Below, in pieces: positions 58,043 to 64,000 of a DNA stretch of 64,000 bases (within the stretch, counting starts at the first letter, position 1; every line of letters begins with the position of its first letter). This stretch comes from Allodiplogaster sudhausi. Its lineage: Eukaryota > Nematoda > Chromadorea > Rhabditida > Diplogasteridae. The notes under the pieces were generated by a model. The model did no database searches. It saw nothing but the letters and a program-made list of their open reading frames with translations, and was not told the origin of the DNA. A program made the translations under genes and the position numbers. The stretch covers positions 1,427,501-1,491,500 of the forward strand of contig CALZFC010000066.1 of assembly GCA_945643635.1 (NCBI GenBank), read 5' to 3'.

Positions 58043-61000
58043 TTACGCAAAGAGATGCGGCGCACTCTGTGAAAGAACGAGAATGCAAATGATGAGGAAA
58101 GTGGAGAAAGTGAGGAAGCAGATGCGGTCGATGACCATGGCAGCAAACATCCAGTCAGCACGGATTGCATGGATGTACTCCTGAGAAGATCATTCCCATT
58201 ACGAGAAGCTACGACGCCAAATGGCATCTTTCTTTGGCGAGATGCAAATTTTAAATTACATTTTTAATCGGATAATCCTGCATGAACTCCTTGATACCTC
58301 TTTTCGAATCTTGTTGGATATGACTCGCAGCTCCGTAATCATCGTATTGAATTGCCAGTCATCAATGGCTGTGCGAGGAACAACTTGAGCAGAAATCTCA
58401 GACATCGACTGAAAAGGCGAGGTCAACATTTCGTGACGAATCACGCCCGTCTGACCTTTCTGTTGTTGTTCTCAGAAGCGACGTGCTTATTGTTCGCCTG
58501 AGCCTTCGCTGATCCCGATAAATGAAATTTAATTATTAATAAAAAAAAAAGTAGACATGGCAATTATGTAGGTGAATATTAAGAAGAAGTGCCTTGATCG
58601 CCGGGAAGGAGGGAAGACGGTCTCCGAGTGGAGAAAGAGCTGTGCCCACAGCAGAAGTCGCTAGTCTCTCGACATTCGCCAGCTGGGGAGGGATGAGTGG
58701 CTGGGAAGACGCGGCTCCGCTTGGGACACGCTCGCCGCTTCTCTGGCGGAGTCGAGAGAAGCGGAAACCACTTCCGCCTTCAAGCATTTCCATGGAAGAC
58801 GGCAAAATGTACACATCAACATCCATTTTTGGTTATTAAAAGAAAGGGGCAGACAAACCTCGGCAAAAATCGAGATGGATGTCTCTAGCGCGGTACTCTT
58901 GTACATCTGGAAGAGTCCTGGATGTTAGAGGAGGAGTGCGGGGCTTTTCATGACGAGGATGAGAGTGAATGGCGTGGCCTTCAGAAGAAGACGAGAGCAA
59001 AAGAGGAGCTGCCAAGGAACTTCCACGACCACGGCGTTTTCTGCCATGCGAAGGAAAGCAATTCATTAGCAACACTGGAGTTTTTTTCAATATTTGCAGA
59101 AGAAATATAAGAGGTGAAAATAACATATGTAGTTAAAAAGTAATGAACTATTTGCTCTGCTGACTTGATGAAGGAGTGATGCAAGCCGTCTTTATCACGA
59201 CAAGCATTGCCATTCATCTCGGGATGAATCTGGGAAATGCACAATTCATCCGGCCTCTGGATGCACACGAGAAAGGGAAGCCAGTCCAGGAGAAGCTTGC
59301 GCACCTCAACATGTTACTTATTCAGGATTCTTTCGTGCGCGAATACAAGCTGAAAATACGGTTTTTCTTTCTCGGTGGTGTGCTGTTCCATTGTCTATTC
59401 CCTGCTGTCCACCCCGCCCCGATTCTGCTTGAATGAGAATTGTCTCTTCCTTTGGCTGCAATGAAAGGCCAAATGATGTGCCAAGGCTGCCGAAGAAGTG
59501 TGCAATGCCCTCTGAAATGTGATCCTGCGCAGTTTCTCTCTTTCTTCCTCGCTCTCTCTCCCTCACCCACTCTGCCCCTTCCCCTCCTCTTCTTCCTTTT
59601 CTCTCGATCTCTCACCCTAACCGCTCTGCCTCTTCCTCTCTCTTCTTTCTCTATCGCTCTGCCTCTTCCTCTCTCATCTTCCCCCCTTCGACTTTTGTCG
59701 TCAGAAGAGCTGAACGGCAAATTGGCGGAGGACGGAAATGGGCAAGAGCCACATGGATTGCTCTTCCCTCCACAATCTCTCTTCAATTCTGTGCCTTGGG
59801 TAGAAAATATTTGATTGTAGGCATGAATATAGTCTGAGACATGAGCAGTCTCCCTTGTCTTGACTGACCAAGGGACTCATTGGCTGGTAGGACTCGGGTG
59901 AGCGGTGGTGGAAGTTGAGAGCGAGGACTGTGCAGATCACTGAGGCACCCACTTCGAACATCACACAGCTGAAGTACACTTCTGCAAGAACAGTTCCACT
60001 GCACAGTTATTACTACTCATCTAATCATCTCTCTAAGAAGATTCAAGGGAAAGTCTGTTCGTTTTTTTACTAACATAATTACGCTGTATAACAAATAAAT
60101 AGAAAACTTATGAGAGGACAAGAAAATAATTTTTTTCGAGGAATCTGACCAATGAGAGGAAGAGCATCGGAAGTCTGCGGCATGGCCTCGGCCACCATTA
60201 GCATGAAGACACAGAGAGACATGAAGATCGTCACGCCTGCAGATGCATTTTCTTCTCTCTTCCCTCATAATCATCATAGTCTCTCTCCCACTCTTACGAA
60301 AACGAACAGAGATTGAGTTTCTCGCCCGAGTCGGGAGGCAGAGTGAATCCAAGCAGAGCGAGGGCAGAGATCAGCATGGAGGGCAGCACCAGGTTGAAGC
60401 CGTAGTACAGAGTCCGTCTTAAAACCCCAGTCAATCTCAATTAGAAGAGAGCGACTGACCGACGAATGGAGATAGTGAAAGTGACATCGTAATACGGTTC
60501 GGGGCAGCATTCGTAGTAGAAGATTGAGCGTTTTGCAGTCAGACCTGGGCAGATCATTTAGAATATTAATCGTTCAGCAAATAATGTAATGAAGAAAAGA
60601 GAAGAAATGAAGAAGAGAGAAGTCTGACCAAGAAGCTGCCACTCTCCATTGGCTTGATATGTTGCGAGTGACAGAGTGTGATTGCGGAGATCTGTGAAGA
60701 ATCCCGAGTAAGTCCACGAGCCGAACTTCATGGAGCAGTGCTGATCGTCGAAGGGGAACCTGGTCATTAGCAGCCTGATCAACAGCTAGACCCGCTCTCC
60801 GTACGAACCATGAGATGTCTATCAAGCAGGAGCTTCGAATAATTGCCGGAGGGATCCATGTTACATTGCCTGTACTGAACAATAAAACATTTACTGAAAA
60901 TATTTGATGATGAGGAATAAGATGAGGATGAACTGGTAGACAACGGCGTTGACAGGCCAAGTGCTGTCAAATTGTTGGTCGATCGAGTTGTAGAGAAGTA

Positions 61001-62074
61001 CATCAGGACGCCAGATATTGGCAATTGGTAGACGAACCTTAAACAATAGAACATGAGATGTGAGACTAGAGAGACAGTGAGAGAGAGCGAGAAAGAAATA
61101 GAGAAAGACAAAGAGAGAGGGAGAGAAAAGACAGAGAATGAGAGAGAGAAAGAGAGAGAAAGAGATAGACGGAAAGAGAGAGAGAGCGAGAGAGAGAGAT
61201 AGAGAGGTCGACATAAATAAAAAGATAGAAGTAAGAAGAGAAAGAGAGAAAAGCAAACCTCTCGAATGTTACCGTACTCAGCAGGGTCCCATGTCAAGTA
61301 GTGATCTTTCCAACTCTGAATTAACGGGACTTTGACAATGTTTAGTGCAAAACTGATGATGAGATTATTTTGAAAATAATGTACACACCATTCGAAGCCA
61401 GACGTTCGACATCATTATCTGGCTCTTCTCATCCTTAAATTAAAGATCTTGTAGTAGTCTCTAGTGTGCCAGTTTCGCAGAAAGCGTAGACCAAAATGAA
61501 TTTATTCTATCTGCCTCCCACTTTGCCTCTTCTCCCTCTATCGCTCTCCCTCTCTCTTACTTTTCATTATCTCATCCGTGAATTTGTGCATGCACATATG
61601 CATGCACTTTTCCTTTTTTTATTATTTATTTATTTATTTATTTACTCGAACATCGTTAAAAGATGTATTAGCATTTAAGTGCTAAGTAGCGCATGCGTGT
61701 AATAGAAATCAGATATTAGAGATAAAGATAACGGAAATTTGCGAGATAAATCATAAGATAAGGGTAATACGATATGTATATAAGAATATCTCTGCGTCGA
61801 CAAGACTGATTGCGTGAGAAAGAAATGTATGAGATCACCTTTCCCAATTTATCATTCCTCACGAGAGCTTATATTGGGAAGAATAAAGAAATATTCATAG
61901 GAGTAAACATTGTGCATGGATGCTGGGATCGTCAACAGACGCCCAACTTCTAACCGTATGCTTTTCCCTCCCTCTATCCCTTTCTAGTCGCCTATCTCTC
62001 TATTTCTCTTCCTTTTTCCCTCCCCTCCCCTTTCTCTCTCTTTCTTTCCCTCATTCCCTCCCTCTCTCTCTCTT

Positions 62075-62142
<68 letters not shown>

Positions 62143-62590
62143 ACTCTCGCTCTCTTTCACTTATCCTTACTCTTTCACTCTGTTTCCTCAAACCCACTTG
62201 AGGAACAAAAGAATTCCGGGTACATATATTTACAAATCCCACCAATGTGAAAGAATCTCGAGGGTCGGATTAGGAGAATAGCCCCAGGGGATGAGTCACT
62301 TTTCTAGTGCCTATTGAGAGGGCGGAAGAGAATGGGGAAAACGTTTAAAATCAGATGAATAATTCATCCTATTGCAAATTAGTGATGTGCTGATCGTTAG
62401 AATTGACAAGAAGAGATTGTATGGAAACGGCCAAATGAGAAGGGAGAAGACTGACGATGTCAATGATCTGCTGGAAGTCGAGTCCAAGAAGAACAAGGAC
62501 GGGCTCTGACTCATTCTTGACTGGCCTCGCGAGTCGATTGTATCCGCTTGCCAGTCGAGTGTAAAGGAGGCGTTCGTAGTCACCCGCCCA
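58043..62590 (-). CDS. Nicotinic acetylcholine receptor alpha-type subunit
   Basis: Pentameric ligand-gated cation channel subunit. From N to [21 protein letters not shown] (exon ending about 62457), MSNVWLRM then [40 protein letters not shown], and the Cys-loop [15 protein letters not shown] split by an intron. [14 protein letters not shown] follows, then the vicinal cysteines [14 protein letters not shown] that mark an alpha subunit. M1 begins [18 protein letters not shown]2 contains [19 protein letters not shown] with the Glu/Lys ring typical of cation channels; M3 is [20 protein letters not shown]. After a variable loop, [14 protein letters not shown] leads to M4 ([20 protein letters not shown]) and LFA-stop. 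It resembles alpha-7-like and invertebrate alpha subunits. The signal-peptide exon was not resolved and may lie beyond 62.6 kb. Confidence 0.93.
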
Positions 62591-62651
62591 AAGTTCTCAA
62601 AATGGTCCTATTTTAATTTTACCTTCAAATGATTTATATTATTTTCTCCTT

Positions 62652-62927
62652 TCAAGATAGATATTTCGGTGATTTAATGAACTCATAGAGATGGTCTAGG
62701 TTTTTTCCACTTTTCACTGCCATTCGTCGAATAAGATGAAGCTCGACAAGATTTCCTCGAGTGTTTTCTGCCAATTCAGAAGACATCTGACAATGGTGGA
62801 AGTCCCTCTTGCATAGAAAACCTTTCGTTTCATTGCGAGTGGACTCAGCGATGAGTTCTCCATAGAATGAAGAGACGACGAGGGAAAAGTTCCAGAATAT
62901 GATGAACGACTGTCTCCATTTGGCCAT
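62652..62927 (-). CDS. Possible small secreted protein or alternative 5' exon
   Basis: Single open frame of 91 residues starting ATG 62927 with a signal-peptide-like N-terminus (SFIIFWNFSLVVSSFYGELI), one glycosylation-type NET, two cysteines (FLCKRDFHHC) and a polar rest. It lies just upstream of, and on the same strand as, the receptor gene, so it could be a 5' exon of that gene, although I found no clean in-frame splice to it. Otherwise a small orphan secreted protein. Confidence 0.3.
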   Translation of the reverse strand: MAKWRQSFIIFWNFSLVVSSFYGELIAESTRNETKGFLCKRDFHHCQMSSELAENTRGNLVELHLIRRMAVKSGKNLDHLYEFIKSPKYLS

Positions 62928-63525
62928 TCAACAACAAGCTCAAATTCAACTCAATCCGAGCATTAAAGCGACAGATGAACAAGATTCTGAAAACGTTTTC
63001 AGCGCTAATCAACAACATTTGACGTAAGTATGTATGATATCAAAGAATCGAAACCGATGTCAAAGAATACGATGTATTAAAAGCAATATTCGGAATTTAA
63101 AATGGCATTGGAAGAATAGATCAAATAGTTGATGATTTCTATTTCTTTTTTCTTCCTGTATATGTACATATGTACGTACATACATACTTCTTCCGTCCAT
63201 TAACTTGTTACCCTATTATCTTTCCCTCTTAATATCTCTCTCACTCTCTCGCTCTTTTTCATTGTCCCTTTCTCTATCCATTATTTTGCAATATCTCTGC
63301 CTAGATAATGGAAGAAGGGGCATCTGAGATTCCTTTCTCAAAGACTCGAATTCTGAGCAGATTTCAAATGAGCCTCTCTAGCGAGAGTAGACACTGAGGG
63401 ATTTCGACCGGGAATGAGTCGGTTTTGGTCTCTCCTAAACACCACTCTCGGAAGGCGTGTGTGAGAAGAAGACTGAAGAGTGCTAGAAAGAGAGAGCGAG
63501 ATGAAGATGGAGAAAAAGGAGAGGA

Positions 63526-63569
<44 letters not shown>

Positions 63570-64000
63570 GAGAGGCAGTGTAGGAGAAATAAAGAGAAAG
63601 AAGGAAAATGAGAAAGAAGACGTGAAGAGATGAAAATTGAAGAAACAGAAAAATATATGAAACCAGAGAAAGGAGTTTATGATTAAAGCCGGCGAAGTAT
63701 GGCAGAATATAGTGCAGCGCAACTAGCAAAAGATACACAACATTCTCAATCTTACAAGGATATTCAACTGTATGCAACAATTAAGGTGTTATGCTGGTAA
63801 GAAAGCTGTCAGATCATGGAGATGAATATGCAAGTACAGATAAGAGTTGGTGATTGGGAAATATTAATTGCTGGTGGGTGGTGCTATCGCGAGAGAGTAA
63901 GAAGAGCGAAAGAAAGAGAAGAAAAAGAAGGAGAGAGAGAGGAGAGAGAAAGAGAGAAAGAAGAAAGAAAGAAAGGAGAGAGAGAGAGAGAGAGAGAGAG
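62928..64000. other. Upstream region of the receptor gene, GA-rich
   Basis: Mostly non-coding, with GA microsatellites at 63528-63563 and 63911-64000. A minus-strand frame near 63440-63500 reads ALFSLLLTHAFRE and could be a signal-peptide exon of the receptor, but it emerges from a TC/GA tract and has no nearby ATG, so I do not call it. The window ends inside a GA tract. Confidence 0.45.

Noticed and set aside
1..64000. tRNA or rRNA genes
   Set aside because: No cloverleaf with A/B boxes or recognisable rRNA core sequence was noticed on either strand; a covariance-model scan would be decisive.

Overview
The window is nuclear DNA from an animal with a compact genome. Genes are multi-exon with canonical GT-AG splicing, most introns are only about 30-60 nt, and several genes are metazoan families: a nicotinic acetylcholine receptor alpha subunit, a p85-type PI3-kinase regulatory subunit, TMEM106, a C/EBP-gamma-like bZIP factor, a BLOC-1 subunit, a DNAJC22-like membrane protein and a Ly-6/uPAR-like protein. 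No prokaryotic, organellar, viral, tRNA or rRNA feature was seen. The phylum cannot be fixed from the sequence; a small invertebrate is the natural reading. Many introns and spacers carry long GA/TC microsatellites, and these produce most of the low-complexity open frames.

Layout. 1-1 kb: GA-rich spacer. 1-4 kb (-): C2H2 zinc-finger protein. 4.2-6.7 kb (+): PI3K p85-type adaptor (SH2, coiled coil, SH2). 7.6-9.3 kb (+): TMEM106. 9.6-19.3 kb (+): very large protein, best read as a diverged Virilizer/VIRMA. 19.7-21.6 kb (+): EGF-like single-pass membrane protein. 21.8-22.9 kb (+): adenine phosphoribosyltransferase. 23.3-25.6 kb (-): DNAJC22-like multi-pass protein. 26.0-29.6 kb (-): TM9SF4-type nonaspanin. 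29.9-35.1 kb: a MULE-type DNA transposon with TIRs and a 7-bp target duplication, itself carrying a nested TIR element. 35.2-35.7 kb (+): BLOC1S5. 36.3-36.7 kb (+): small membrane protein. 36.9-40.1 kb (-): POLR3C. 40.3-41.9 kb (-): neuroguidin/Lcp5. 42.3-42.7 kb (-): C/EBP-gamma-like. 43.3-45.4 kb (-): CHMP7. 45.9-47.4 kb (-): Ly-6-like domain with a glycine-rich tail. About 48.1-50.9 kb (+): MAM-domain protein. 51.0-57.8 kb: a 6.8-kb foldback-like element with 78-bp terminal repeats and long inverted arms built of 39-bp tandem repeats. 58.0-62.6 kb (-): nicotinic receptor subunit.

The genes are a mix of housekeeping functions (Pol III transcription, rRNA processing, purine salvage, ESCRT-III, RNA modification) and signalling or membrane proteins; I see no pathway cluster. 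The least ordinary parts are the two mobile elements. The MULE lies between the divergently transcribed TM9SF4 and BLOC1S5 genes, 38 bp before the BLOC1S5 start codon. The foldback-like element lies between two convergent genes and contains exon-like segments that could be captured host sequence. Exon boundaries were inferred by eye, so gene spans are firmer than individual splice sites.
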